NCBI RefSeq assembly: GCF_002158995.1
Contig: NZ_LOHF01000006.1
Coordinates: 159,041-223,040 of the forward strand
Length of the DNA: 64,000 bases
Direction: 5' to 3'
From: Pseudomonas caspiana
GTDB lineage: Bacteria; Pseudomonadota; Gammaproteobacteria; Pseudomonadales; Pseudomonadaceae
Positions 19,899-29,062 of the stretch are shown here, one piece after another. The notes under the pieces were generated by a model. It had not been told where the DNA came from. It made no database searches and saw nothing but the letters and a program-made list of their open reading frames with translations. A program made the translations under genes and the position numbers. Every line of letters begins with the position of its first letter. Position 1 is the stretch's first letter.

Positions 19899-21374
19899 TT
19901 ACCTTGAGTTAGTCAGCGAAGCAGTTGATGAAGTGGCGTCGGAGGGACTTTCGCCCTCGAAACCACCGCCCAGGGCTTGCATCAACTGGATCGATAAATC
20001 GATTCGTTCGGCGTTGAGATCAGCCAGTTGGCGTTGTGACTGGAGCAATTGCTGCTCGGTGGTCAGCACGTCCAGGTAGTTGCCGATCCCCGAGCCATAA
20101 CGCTGGGTCACGGTATTGAATGATTGCTGGACCACATCCGTGGCGTGCTGACGGGCCTGAATCTGGCCATCAATGGCACGCAGTTGACCGATGTTGTCGC
20201 TGACGTCGCCCAAGGCCCGCACCAGGCTCTTGTTGTATTGCGCCACGGCAAGGTCATAATCGGCATCCCGAGCGTCCAGATCTGCGCGCAAGCGGCCGCC
20301 ATCGAACAGAGGAAGGGAAATGGTCGGCGCGACATTGAAGAAGCGACTGGCCGAGCCAAACATCGCATCGCCCAGCAACGACTCGGCCCCGGCAGCGGCG
20401 CTGAGGTTCAGGTTCGGATAGAAATTGGTCTTGCCCGCGACGATGTTCTTGCTCGCAGCCTCTACACGCCAGCGAGCCGCGACGATGTCCGGCCGACGTC
20501 CCAGCAGTTCGGCAGGCAACGAAGATGGCAGCGCGACGACCGCAGGCTTGAGCACGTTGGGTCTGGCGATTTCCTGACCGCGATCCGGGCCTTTACCGAG
20601 CAACACCGCCAAGGCGATTTTCGCGCTGCGCAGGTTTTTCTCGGCAGCGATAAGCGCCTCTTGTGAGTTGGCCTCCAGGCTTTCGGTCTGCTGATATTGA
20701 TACTGGCTGTCGATCCCCGATTGCAGGCGCTGGTTGCCCAGATTGAGCAACTGCTGCGTGCGCTTGAGATCCTCGGTCGCCAGATCATGAACAATGTAAG
20801 CCTGACCTACATCGCTGTAGGCCCGTGCCACATCGGCGGCCAGCGTCAGGCGTGCGGCTTGCTCATCAACCTCAGCAGCGCGAGCCTGCCCTAAAGCAGC
20901 CTCCCAGGCAGCACGTTGGCCGCCCCATAAATCGAAGTTGTAATTGAAGTTCACCGCCAGGCTACGCAACGTGCTGTAGCGCCCGCCCATGCCGCTTGGG
21001 TCTTGATCGCGCGCCAAACGCGAGCGGCTGACACTGGCATCGGCATCAACCGTCGGCATGCGGGCCGCATCGGCAGCGTAGGCCGACGCCATGGCTTGAT
21101 GAGTGCGCGCATTGGCGACTTGCATGTCCGGGCTATCACGCAGGGCTTCGTTGATCAGAGCATCGAGCTGCGGATCGCCGAGATTTTTCCACCAGTCACG
21201 TTTCGGCCAGGCTGCAGGTGAAAGGTTGATGCCTTGCAGGCTGCTCTCAGCTTGAAGCTTGTTTGCGTCAAGGCTTTTGCCTTGGGTGGTCAGGCCGCTG
21301 TAGTTGGCACAACCGGCAACACTCAGGGCGACCAGCAACAGGCTATAACGCGCCCGCGACAAAGAAAGGCTCAT
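19899..21374 (-). CDS. Outer-membrane efflux lipoprotein (NodT/OprM family)
   Basis: TolC-like channel of 491 residues. The N-terminus is a lipoprotein signal with lipobox VAGC (Cys22), and the two OEP repeats (about 60-250 and 260-465) follow. The conserved motif WWKNLGDPQLDALI and the LLGRRPDIVAARWRVEAA stretch place it in the NodT/OprM group. It overlaps marR by 4 bp (ATGA), so the regulator and channel are translationally coupled. Together with EmrA and EmrB it forms a complete pump. Confidence 0.92.
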   Translation of the reverse strand: MSLSLSRARYSLLLVALSVAGCANYSGLTTQGKSLDANKLQAESSLQGINLSPAAWPKRDWWKNLGDPQLDALINEALRDSPDMQVANARTHQAMASAYAADAARMPTVDADASVSRSRLARDQDPSGMGGRYSTLRSLAVNFNYNFDLWGGQRAAWEAALGQARAAEVDEQAARLTLAADVARAYSDVGQAYIVHDLATEDLKRTQQLLNLGNQRLQSGIDSQYQYQQTESLEANSQEALIAAEKNLRSAKIALAVLLGKGPDRGQEIARPNVLKPAVVALPSSLPAELLGRRPDIVAARWRVEAASKNIVAGKTNFYPNLNLSAAAGAESLLGDAMFGSASRFFNVAPTISLPLFDGGRLRADLDARDADYDLAVAQYNKSLVRALGDVSDNIGQLRAIDGQIQARQHATDVVQQSFNTVTQRYGSGIGNYLDVLTTEQQLLQSQRQLADLNAERIDLSIQLMQALGGGFEGESPSDATSSTASLTNSR

Positions 21375-21859
21375 TCTGCACCTCGGTCTTTGAAACTCAG
21401 ACGGGTGATGGCGATGTGATCGTTAGCGTCAATCAGTACTTTGCTGAGGATTCGCTCCAGACTTGCCACCTCCTCCGCATCCAGCACGCCGAGCAATTCA
21501 TTCATGGCTTCAGCGCCAATTTGCGGCAATTGGTCGGTGATGATTCGCCCCTGCTCCGTCAGAACGAGCTGAACCTGACGCCGATCCGTGGCCGAGCGAG
21601 CGCGCTCAATCAGCTGCTTTTGCTCTAGACGATCCAGCATGCGGGTCATCGAACCGCTGTCCAGGGACAGGTGCCGACACAATTCAGCGGGAGTGTCCGC
21701 GCGGAACTGGGCCACGATGATCAGGACCTTGAACTGCGAGAACGTGATGCCATAGGGCACCAATTGCTTGTCGAGGATGCGATCCTTCAGCGAATTGGTA
21801 CGGCCGATCAGCATGCCCATGATCGTCGACTGCTGATTGTCAGGACTGAAATGTTTCAT
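21371..21859 (-). CDS. MarR-family transcriptional regulator of the efflux operon
   Basis: A 162-residue winged-helix repressor, first gene of the efflux operon. The HTH is near residues 57-78 (TPAELCRHLSLDSGSMTRMLDRL) and the wing contains RARSATDRRQVQLVLTEQG, a typical MarR beta-wing. It most likely represses its own operon through two palindromes in the region just upstream and is released by pump substrates, as EmrR and MarR are. GGTGG lies before the ATG. Confidence 0.92.
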   Translation of the reverse strand: MKHFSPDNQQSTIMGMLIGRTNSLKDRILDKQLVPYGITFSQFKVLIIVAQFRADTPAELCRHLSLDSGSMTRMLDRLEQKQLIERARSATDRRQVQLVLTEQGRIITDQLPQIGAEAMNELLGVLDAEEVASLERILSKVLIDANDHIAITRLSFKDRGAE

Positions 21860-21875
21860 GAATCCACCAAATTAG

Positions 21876-21887
21876 CTGCCTAGGCAG
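21876..21887. promoter_or_regulatory. Candidate MarR operator, site 1
   Basis: A perfect 12-bp palindrome CTGCCTAGGCAG lies 17 bp upstream of the marR start. A near copy follows 29 bp further upstream. MarR proteins bind such AT-flanked palindromes as dimers. Confidence 0.65.
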
Positions 21888-21904
21888 AGAATATGGCGAT
21901 ATTA

Positions 21905-21916
21905 CTGCTTAGGCAG
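21905..21916. promoter_or_regulatory. Candidate MarR operator, site 2
   Basis: CTGCTTAGGCAG, one base different from site 1, with centres 29 bp apart (just under three helical turns). Two sites on one face of the helix would fit cooperative repression of the efflux operon. Confidence 0.65.
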
Positions 21917-21973
21917 CAAATGGCAAAGCTTTTATTAGCTTGCTTACTATTTAGACGAGATGGCGGCGATACC

Positions 21974-22059
21974 TGTAGGAGCTCACGAGCACCGCGAGGC
22001 GATAGCGGCTTATCTGATACACCGCTATCGCTGCCTCGCGGTGCTCGTGAGCTCCTACA
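21974..22059. repeat. REP palindrome pair (TGTAGGAGCTCACGAGC type)
   Basis: Inverted repeat with outer arms TGTAGGAGCTCACGAGCACC and complement, between marR upstream DNA and the miaE 3' end. The same subtype occurs at 28184-28274. Confidence 0.85.
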
Positions 22060-22105
22060 AGGAATAACTTTTTAATTCAGGAAATATTGAGTCGTTGATA
22101 CAGAC

Positions 22106-22717
22106 TCAACCGAACGCGGGCACACCGCTATGAAACCTAAACTCTTCATCCGGACTTTCGATCAGGTCGCGCTCGGCCAGGCGGATCTCTTCGATCTTGG
22201 CGTCAACATCAGCCTTGTCACCGTAGGTGTAAGCCAGCTTCAGGTAATCCTGAAAATGCCGCGCTTCGGACTTCAACAGTCCAGCGTAGAACTTGCCCAG
22301 CTCTTCATCCAGATGTGGCACCAGACAGGCGAAACGCTCGCAGGATCGGGCCTCGACAATGGCGCCCACAATCAACGCATCCGTCAGGCGATACGGGTTG
22401 TGATTGCGCACCAGCTTGCGCAGGGCCCCGGCGTATCGCGCAGAGCTGACGTTGGCCATGGGAATTTCGCGCTTGCGGATAATGCTCAGCACCTGCTCGA
22501 AGTGGCGCAGTTCTTCCCGGGCCAGGCGCGACATCTTGCTCAACAGGTCGAACTTGTCGTTGTACTGGAACATGAACTGAAACGCCGCTCCAGCCGCCTT
22601 CTTTTCGTTGTTCGCGTGGTCGATCAGCAGAATGTCCAGGTTGCGTAATGCAGCCTGAACCCAACTGTCGGGGGTGCGGCAAAGCAGGAAGGCTTCAATT
22701 TCAGGAATCGGGTACAT
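22106..22717 (-). CDS. miaE: tRNA-(2-methylthio-N6-isopentenyl-A37) hydroxylase MiaE
   Basis: Non-haem di-iron monooxygenase that hydroxylates ms2i6A37 of tRNAs reading UNN codons. The 203-residue protein is a ferritin-like four-helix bundle with the di-iron ligands in EELRHFEQ, IVEARSCERF and KSEARHFQDY. Length matches the family. It is a single gene between two REP doublets. Oxygen dependence of this enzyme links the modification to aerobic growth in the family; nothing in this sequence shows its regulation. Confidence 0.95.
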   Translation of the reverse strand: MYPIPEIEAFLLCRTPDSWVQAALRNLDILLIDHANNEKKAAGAAFQFMFQYNDKFDLLSKMSRLAREELRHFEQVLSIIRKREIPMANVSSARYAGALRKLVRNHNPYRLTDALIVGAIVEARSCERFACLVPHLDEELGKFYAGLLKSEARHFQDYLKLAYTYGDKADVDAKIEEIRLAERDLIESPDEEFRFHSGVPAFG

Positions 22718-22835
22718 AGGCTCACAAAAGGCCGGACGACAAGGCCGGGCATTATACGAGTGGGATGGGTGTTCGGCGATAGAAATGCGATTTTCCGGGG
22801 AGACTCAATGTGTGTGCGCAAGCTGATGTGACGAC

Positions 22836-22924
22836 GTGGGACCGGCTTTAGCCGGGAAGAGGCCGGTACATTCACACATTTTCTTCGTCGGAAATGCCGC
22901 CTTCCCGGCTAAAGCCGGTCCCAC
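22836..22924. repeat. REP-like palindrome pair (GTGGGACCGGCTTTAGCCGGG type)
   Basis: A different REP subtype: arms GTGGGACCGGCTTTAGCCGG and complement around a 40-bp centre. Each arm also folds on itself (CCGGCTTTAGCCGG). It lies between rlmM and miaE. A partial sequence resembling its flank is at the very end of the window. Confidence 0.8.
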
Positions 22925-23003
22925 TTCAGTTTGTGGGTAAATATAAAATCTCCCGCAGGATCACATTTCAATTCATGCTCAGGTAAGAGTAGTCAAACGA
23001 CTC

Positions 23004-24071
23004 TCAGCCCTTGCGCTTCCCATCCAGCCGACGCAAATGGCAGGTCACTTCTTCGCGGTCGTGGTACAGCTGCTTGCAGCCGATCTCGACCCTAATACCT
23101 CGCACTTCGAAGCCCTCCTCAATGCGCTGCAACAGGCGACTGACTTCGGCGTAGCGCTGCTTCATCGGCAGTTTGAGGTTGACCACGGCTTCGCGACACA
23201 AGCCTTCGCCCAACCAGGTTTCCAGCAAAGCAGCGTTACGCGCAGGCTTTTCCACGATGTCACAGACCATCCAGTCCACCGGCTGACGCGGCTTGTAAGT
23301 AAAACCGTCCGCCATCAAATGTTGAACCAGCCCGGTGTCCATCAGGCTTTCGGCCATCGGGCCGTTGTCGATAGCCGTCACCAGCATGCCGCGACGTACC
23401 AGTTGATAAGTCCAGCCACCCGGAGCAGCGCCGAGATCGACACCGGTCATGTCGCCTGAAAGACGCTCATCCCACTGATCGCGGGGAATGAAGTGGTGCC
23501 ACGCTTCTTCAAGCTTCAGCGTTGAACGGCTCGGCGCTTCACGGGGAAACTTCAAACGTGGAATACCCATGGGCCACATGGCCGAATTGTCGGCATCCGC
23601 CAGACCGAGAAACACTTCACGACCGCTCTTGAACGTCAGCAACAGGCGAGGTTTTCGCGGGTCGTCTACCAGTTTGCCAGCCTGAATCAGGGCCTTGCGC
23701 AGCGGGGCCTCGAACTTGCGGCAGAACGTCGACAGCTCCTTGCCGTCGTTGGTGTCCACCACTTCAAGCCACAGGCTGCCGCAGGTGACGAAGGTCGCCA
23801 TGTGCGCGAGGATCACGCTGATGCGGTCGGTTTCCGGCAGTTCCAGGAACACACCTCGCGCCCATTGCCGGGGGAAGATCAGCTTCGAGAAGCGCTGGCC
23901 ATTCATCAGGCGCTCGGCACCATCGTCCTCGGTGCAGACAAATTCGGCGAAGGCTGTATTCGGCTTGGCTTTGGCGTAGCCAGACACATTGAGGCGCGCC
24001 GCGTGTTCGGCGATTTCAGAACACACTTCGCCTTCAAAGCCCGGACGACAGTGCATAAACAGGGTGTTCAT
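23004..24071 (-). CDS. rlmM: 23S rRNA 2'-O-ribose C2498 methyltransferase RlmM
   Basis: SAM-dependent methyltransferase acting on C2498 in the peptidyl-transferase centre of 23S rRNA. The 355-residue protein has an N-terminal THUMP-like RNA-binding region (about 1-165) and a Rossmann methyltransferase domain with motif I VDLGAAPGGWTYQLV and the DWMVCDIVEKP strand. The start at MNTLFMHCRPG is chosen by AGGAG 7 bp upstream; the longer frame (MFRSTP) has none. Divergent from acnA. Confidence 0.95.
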   Translation of the reverse strand: MNTLFMHCRPGFEGEVCSEIAEHAARLNVSGYAKAKPNTAFAEFVCTEDDGAERLMNGQRFSKLIFPRQWARGVFLELPETDRISVILAHMATFVTCGSLWLEVVDTNDGKELSTFCRKFEAPLRKALIQAGKLVDDPRKPRLLLTFKSGREVFLGLADADNSAMWPMGIPRLKFPREAPSRSTLKLEEAWHHFIPRDQWDERLSGDMTGVDLGAAPGGWTYQLVRRGMLVTAIDNGPMAESLMDTGLVQHLMADGFTYKPRQPVDWMVCDIVEKPARNAALLETWLGEGLCREAVVNLKLPMKQRYAEVSRLLQRIEEGFEVRGIRVEIGCKQLYHDREEVTCHLRRLDGKRKG

Positions 24072-24280
24072 GGGGGTGCTCCTGAACACGTCGACCTATA
24101 CGAGAAGATTAATCTCAGCGACGCAAAAGGCGAGCATGATAGCTGAATCAGGAACCACTGGAGCGACCAACTGGTCAAGTACTGCATAGCCATAAACCAC
24201 AAGCGGCGCTATGACGTCAGCCTGCCAAGGATTTCAATCGTCCAGTCCGTACCGTGCGGACGCGTCAAAGGAGTTATTTC

Positions 24281-27025
24281 ATGCCCTCCCTCGATAGCCT
24301 GAACAGCCTTAAAACCCTAGAAATCGATAACAAGACCTACCACTATTTCAGCCTTCCGGAAGCCGCCAAGACCTTGGGCGACTTAAGCAAGCTGCCAATG
24401 TCCCTCAAGGTTTTGCTGGAAAACCTGCTGCGCTGGGAAGACAACAAAACGGTCACCGGCACCGACCTCAAATCGCTGGCCGCTTGGCTGAGCGAGCGGC
24501 GCTCGGACCGGGAAATCCAATACCGCCCTGCTCGCGTACTGATGCAAGACTTCACCGGCGTACCTGCCGTGGTCGATCTGGCTGCCATGCGCGCCGCCGT
24601 TGCCAAGGCTGGCGGCGATCCGCAGCGGATCAATCCGTTGTCTCCGGTGGATCTGGTCATCGACCACTCCGTGATGGTCGACAAATTCGGCGCTGCCGAC
24701 TCATTCGCCCAGAACGTCGACATTGAGATGGAGCGCAATGGCGAGCGTTACGCCTTCCTGCGCTGGGGCCAGAGCGCGTTCGATAACTTCAGCGTGGTGC
24801 CGCCGGGCACCGGGATCTGTCACCAGGTCAATCTGGAATACCTGGGCCGCACGGTCTGGACCAAAGACGAGGATGGCCGCACCTATGCCTTCCCCGACAC
24901 ATTAGTGGGCACCGATTCGCACACCACCATGATCAACGGCCTCGGCGTGCTCGGCTGGGGCGTAGGCGGTATCGAAGCGGAAGCGGCAATGCTTGGCCAA
25001 CCGGTGTCGATGCTGATTCCGGAAGTGATTGGCTTCAAGCTCAACGGCAAGCTCAGGGAGGGCATTACTGCGACCGATCTGGTGCTGACCGTCACGCAAA
25101 TGCTGCGCAAGAAAGGCGTGGTCGGCAAGTTCGTCGAGTTTTACGGCGACGGTCTGGCTGAACTGCCGCTTGCCGACCGCGCCACGATCGCCAACATGGC
25201 GCCGGAATACGGCGCGACGTGCGGTTTCTTCCCGGTCGACGATGTGACGCTGGAGTATCTACGCCTGTCCGGTCGTCCTGATGAAACCGTGAAACTGGTC
25301 GAGGCCTATTGCAAGGCGCAAGGCCTATGGCGCCTGCCCGGCCAGGATCCGGTGTTTACCGACAGCCTTGAACTGGACATGAACACGGTCGTAGCCAGTC
25401 TGGCCGGCCCTAAACGTCCTCAGGATCGTGTCGCGCTGCCTGATGTTTCCCAAGCCTTTTCTGATTTCCTTGGCCTGCAATTCAAACCCGCTCAGAAAGA
25501 CGAAGGCCGTCTGGAAAGCGAAGGTGGTGGCGGTGTCGCGGTCGGCAATGCCGATCAGGTGACCGGCGAGGCAGACTATGAATATGAAGGCCGCACCTAT
25601 CGCCTGAAAAACGGCGCAGTGGTCATCGCTGCCATTACCTCCTGCACCAATACCTCTAATCCCAGCGTGATGATGGCTGCCGGACTGGTCGCAAAGAAAG
25701 CTGTAGAAAAAGGCCTGACAACCAAGCCCTGGGTAAAAACCTCTCTGGCTCCGGGTTCCAAGGTGGTGACTGATTACTACAAAGCCGCCGGGCTTACCCA
25801 GTACCTCGACGCACTGGGTTTTGATCTGGTGGGCTACGGTTGCACCACGTGTATCGGCAACTCGGGGCCGCTACCTGAACCTATCGAGAAAGCGATTCAA
25901 CAGTCGGATCTGACCGTGGCTTCAGTGCTGTCCGGCAACCGCAACTTCGAAGGTCGCGTGCATCCGTTGGTCAAAACCAACTGGCTGGCTTCGCCGCCGC
26001 TGGTTGTGGCCTATGCATTGGCAGGCAGCGTGCGGGTCGACATCAGCAGCGAATCGTTGGGCGAAGGCAAAGACGGTCAGCCGGTATATCTGCGCGATAT
26101 CTGGCCGACCCAGAAAGAAATCGCCGATGCGGTTGAGCAGGTCAATACCGGCATGTTCCACAAGGAGTACGCCGAGGTGTTTGCCGGTGACGAACAGTGG
26201 CAAGCCATTGAAGTACCGCAAGCTGCAACTTACGTGTGGCAGGACGATTCGACGTATATCCAGCACCCGCCGTTCTTCGAGAACATCGCAGGTCCGCTAC
26301 CGGTGATCGAAGACATCCACAGCGCTCGCGTGCTGGCAATGCTGGGTGACTCTGTGACCACTGACCACATTTCTCCAGCCGGTAATATCAAAACAGACAG
26401 CCCCGCAGGCCGGTATCTGCGCCAACAAGGCGTTGAGCCGCGAGACTTCAACTCTTATGGTTCTCGCCGTGGTAACCATGAAGTGATGATGCGCGGCACC
26501 TTTGCCAACATCCGTATTCGCAACGAGATGCTCGGCGGCGAAGAAGGTGGTTTTACCCTGCACGCCCCCACTGACGAGAAGATGCCGATCTACGATGCGG
26601 CCATGCGTTATCAGGCTGAAAACACGCCATTGGTGATCATCGCCGGGCAGGAATACGGCACCGGTTCAAGCCGTGACTGGGCTGCAAAAGGGACTAACCT
26701 GCTGGGCGTCAAAGCAGTGATTGCGGAGAGTTTTGAACGTATTCACCGCTCCAACCTGGTGGGCATGGGCGTATTGCCGCTGCAGTTCAAGAATGGCCAA
26801 AGTCGCAAGACGCTCAACCTCACAGGCAAAGAGACGCTGGACATCAGCGGTCTGACTCATGCTGACCTGCAGCCGGGCATGAGCCTCACGCTGACGATCA
26901 CCCGCGAAGACGGCACTCGGGAAAACGTTGATGTGCTGTGCCGCATCGATACGCTGAATGAGGTCGAGTACTTCAAGGCGGGCGGGATTCTGCACTATGT
27001 GTTGCGACAATTGATTGCATCTTGA
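24281..27025 (+). CDS. acnA: Aconitate hydratase A (iron-regulatory-protein type)
   Basis: TCA-cycle enzyme that isomerises citrate to isocitrate through cis-aconitate. The 914-residue protein has the three [4Fe-4S] ligands: Cys in TSCTNTSNP (near 455) and two in [12 protein letters not shown] (near 520). Substrate-binding stretches GTDSHTTM and the C-terminal swivel-domain motif [15 protein letters not shown] are present. The start at [12 protein letters not shown] has AAGGAG 7 bp upstream. It is monocistronic and followed by a REP element. Confidence 0.97.
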   Translation: MPSLDSLNSLKTLEIDNKTYHYFSLPEAAKTLGDLSKLPMSLKVLLENLLRWEDNKTVTGTDLKSLAAWLSERRSDREIQYRPARVLMQDFTGVPAVVDLAAMRAAVAKAGGDPQRINPLSPVDLVIDHSVMVDKFGAADSFAQNVDIEMERNGERYAFLRWGQSAFDNFSVVPPGTGICHQVNLEYLGRTVWTKDEDGRTYAFPDTLVGTDSHTTMINGLGVLGWGVGGIEAEAAMLGQPVSMLIPEVIGFKLNGKLREGITATDLVLTVTQMLRKKGVVGKFVEFYGDGLAELPLADRATIANMAPEYGATCGFFPVDDVTLEYLRLSGRPDETVKLVEAYCKAQGLWRLPGQDPVFTDSLELDMNTVVASLAGPKRPQDRVALPDVSQAFSDFLGLQFKPAQKDEGRLESEGGGGVAVGNADQVTGEADYEYEGRTYRLKNGAVVIAAITSCTNTSNPSVMMAAGLVAKKAVEKGLTTKPWVKTSLAPGSKVVTDYYKAAGLTQYLDALGFDLVGYGCTTCIGNSGPLPEPIEKAIQQSDLTVASVLSGNRNFEGRVHPLVKTNWLASPPLVVAYALAGSVRVDISSESLGEGKDGQPVYLRDIWPTQKEIADAVEQVNTGMFHKEYAEVFAGDEQWQAIEVPQAATYVWQDDSTYIQHPPFFENIAGPLPVIEDIHSARVLAMLGDSVTTDHISPAGNIKTDSPAGRYLRQQGVEPRDFNSYGSRRGNHEVMMRGTFANIRIRNEMLGGEEGGFTLHAPTDEKMPIYDAAMRYQAENTPLVIIAGQEYGTGSSRDWAAKGTNLLGVKAVIAESFERIHRSNLVGMGVLPLQFKNGQSRKTLNLTGKETLDISGLTHADLQPGMSLTLTITREDGTRENVDVLCRIDTLNEVEYFKAGGILHYVLRQLIAS

Positions 27026-27039
27026 ATTGACGTAAACCT

Positions 27040-27140
27040 GTGGGTGCGACAGGGTGGCGCCCCACCTTGCTAGCGATAAGGCTTAACTAGATCCACTTAA
27101 GAACGCGGGTGGCCTTATCGCGAGCAAGCTCAGCTCCCAC
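27040..27140. repeat. REP palindrome pair, imperfect
   Basis: Begins GTGGGTGCGACAGGG and ends AGCTCAGCTCCCAC, with the inner pair GATAAGGC / GCCTTATCGCGAGC. The left arm has drifted and carries a second small palindrome (GGTGGCGCCCCACC). It lies between acnA and the shikimate-type dehydrogenase. Confidence 0.75.
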
Positions 27141-27302
27141 AGGAGCTCATTCCAACTCATGTTCAGTAATAAGGGCGATAACCGAACAGATTTATCGCCT
27201 TGCCTTAAGTTTGGCTCTTCCGCAAAATTAACCATCTGGTACATTTTGCTGAAACCGCATCCTTCGATCCCAGAATGCGGCATCTAATAAGAGCCGATCG
27301 CC

Positions 27303-28163
27303 ATGACTGTCATTCGTAAACCGTCCATTCTTGCCGGCCTCATTGGTTCGGGCATTCAAGCTTCGCGTACCCCGGCGCTGCATGAGCACGAAGGCGATGC
27401 CCAAGGCATGCGCTATTTGTACCGACTGCTCGATCTCGACGCGCTCAAACTCGACATCACCGCCCTGCCAGACCTGCTCAACAGCGCCCAGCACATGGGC
27501 TATACCGGGCTGAACATCACCTTTCCCTGCAAACAGGCGGTTATCCCGCTACTGGATCAGCTGTCGTCCGAAGCCCGAGGCATAGGCGCGGTGAACACGG
27601 TGCTGTTCAAGGATGGTCAGCGGATCGGCCACAACACCGACTGCCTGGGTTTCGCCGAGGGTTTCCGTCGCGGCCTTGATGACGTAGCGCGCAAGCGCGT
27701 GGTGCAGATGGGGGCTGGCGGCGCGGGCGCTGCGGTGGCGCATGCGTTGCTGGCCGAAGGCGTCGAGCAATTGAGTATCTTCGAAGTCGAGCCGGCAAGA
27801 GCTCAGGGCCTGGTAGATAACCTCAATAGCCACTTTGGCGCGAATCGGGCGGTGGTGGGTCGTGATTTACCCGCTGCAATGGCCGCTGCCGATGGCCTGG
27901 TCAATACCACTCCGGTCGGCATGACCAAACTGCCTGGTACACCACTGCCACCGGAGCTCTTGCACGAAGGCTTATGGGTCGCGGAAATCATCTATTTCCC
28001 GCTGGAAACCGAATTGCTCAAACACGCCCGCGCCCTGGGTTGCCGCACGCTGGACGGCGGCACGATGGCGGTGTTTCAGGCGGTGAAGGCCTTTGAACTG
28101 TTCAGCGGCCAGACTGCGGACGCCGGGCGCATGCAGGATCATTTTGCGAGAATGGGTGATTGA
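27303..28163 (+). CDS. Quinate/shikimate dehydrogenase, NAD-type (AroE superfamily)
   Basis: Oxidoreductase of 286 residues from the shikimate dehydrogenase superfamily. The substrate region reads ASRTPALHEHEG, the SRTP variant that, as I recall, marks catabolic quinate/shikimate dehydrogenases such as that of Corynebacterium, rather than the SxSPxxHN of biosynthetic AroE. Catalytic Lys and Asp lie in FPCKQAV and GHNTDCLGF. The Rossmann turn is GAGGAGAAVA, and the following strand ends FEVEP, with an acid where NADP enzymes have a basic NRT motif; this suggests NAD. Next to quiC, a TetR regulator and an importer, it probably oxidises imported quinate or shikimate. A biosynthetic role is less likely. 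Confidence 0.85.
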   Translation: MTVIRKPSILAGLIGSGIQASRTPALHEHEGDAQGMRYLYRLLDLDALKLDITALPDLLNSAQHMGYTGLNITFPCKQAVIPLLDQLSSEARGIGAVNTVLFKDGQRIGHNTDCLGFAEGFRRGLDDVARKRVVQMGAGGAGAAVAHALLAEGVEQLSIFEVEPARAQGLVDNLNSHFGANRAVVGRDLPAAMAAADGLVNTTPVGMTKLPGTPLPPELLHEGLWVAEIIYFPLETELLKHARALGCRTLDGGTMAVFQAVKAFELFSGQTADAGRMQDHFARMGD

Positions 28164-28183
28164 GGACGCAGATCAATAATTAC

Positions 28184-28274
28184 CTGTAGGAGCTCACGAG
28201 CACTGCGAGGCAGCGATGGCGGAGTGTCAGGCAAACCGCAATCGCTGCCTCGCGGTGCTCGTGAGCTCCTACAG
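28184..28274. repeat. REP palindrome pair (CTGTAGGAGCTCACGAGC type)
   Basis: Inverted repeat with arms CTGTAGGAGCTCACGAGCAC and complement, lying between the convergent dehydrogenase and TetR genes. It is the same subtype as 21974-22059. Confidence 0.85.
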
Positions 28275-28298
28275 TAGAGGGGTCAGTGGACATTAAAA

Positions 28299-28970
28299 TT
28301 ACGGCCGCAGGTAACGGCTCACTGAATCACACAGCATCGCCTTGTGCCGCTGTTTGATCTCGTCGTTGACCAATTCAATCTGGAAGATCTCGGAAAAGGT
28401 GTGGCGGTTCGAGATCCGGTAGAAACAGAACGAACTGATCATCAAATGCAGGTCGATGGCGTTCACGCCTTGGCGAAAAACGCCTTGAGCCTCACCCCGG
28501 CGCAAAATCTTGTCGAGAATACTGACAATGTTCTGGCTCAACTGGCGAATGGTCGGTGACTGTTTGACGTTCTCGCCGTTGTGGATGTTCTCGATACAGA
28601 CGATCCGCACAAAGTCGACGTTGCGGTCGTGGTGGTCGAAGGTGAACTCCACCAGCCGCTCGATGGCCTGCATGGGTTCCAGCGCGTCCAGATTGAGCCC
28701 GCTTTCAGTGCGGCGAATGTCGCCATAAAGCTTTTCCAGCACCTCGGCGTACAACTGCTCCTTGCTGTTGAAGTAGTAATAGATCATCCGTTTGGAGGTT
28801 TTTGTGCGCTCGGCGATGGCATCCACCCGCGCGCCGGACAATCCCTGGGCGACGAACTCGGCAATGGCTGCCTGGAGGATGTCATCCCGGGTTTTCTCTG
28901 GATTGTTCTTGCGCCCTGTCGCCGATGTTCGAACCGGGGCGATCACAGCACCTTCGTCAATAGTTGTCAT
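28299..28970 (-). CDS. TetR-family regulator of the quinate/shikimate cluster
   Basis: A 223-residue repressor. The N-terminal HTH (about 28-72) reads TRDDILQAAIAEFVAQG...TKTSKRMIYYYFNSKEQLYAEV, standard for TetR/AcrR, and the C-terminal half is a helical ligand domain. It follows quiC on the same strand after 92 bp, so it is probably co-transcribed with it. It most likely controls the quiC/MFS divergent region in response to a pathway metabolite; no clear operator palindrome was recognised there. Confidence 0.88.
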   Translation of the reverse strand: MTTIDEGAVIAPVRTSATGRKNNPEKTRDDILQAAIAEFVAQGLSGARVDAIAERTKTSKRMIYYYFNSKEQLYAEVLEKLYGDIRRTESGLNLDALEPMQAIERLVEFTFDHHDRNVDFVRIVCIENIHNGENVKQSPTIRQLSQNIVSILDKILRRGEAQGVFRQGVNAIDLHLMISSFCFYRISNRHTFSEIFQIELVNDEIKQRHKAMLCDSVSRYLRP

Positions 28971-29062
28971 TTCAGCGGCATACCACGGTCAGATCGGGGC
29001 GGTGCTATGTTTCTCATAGTCCGGGGCCGCCCTCGAGGCTCAAAATGACTGCGCTACATGGA

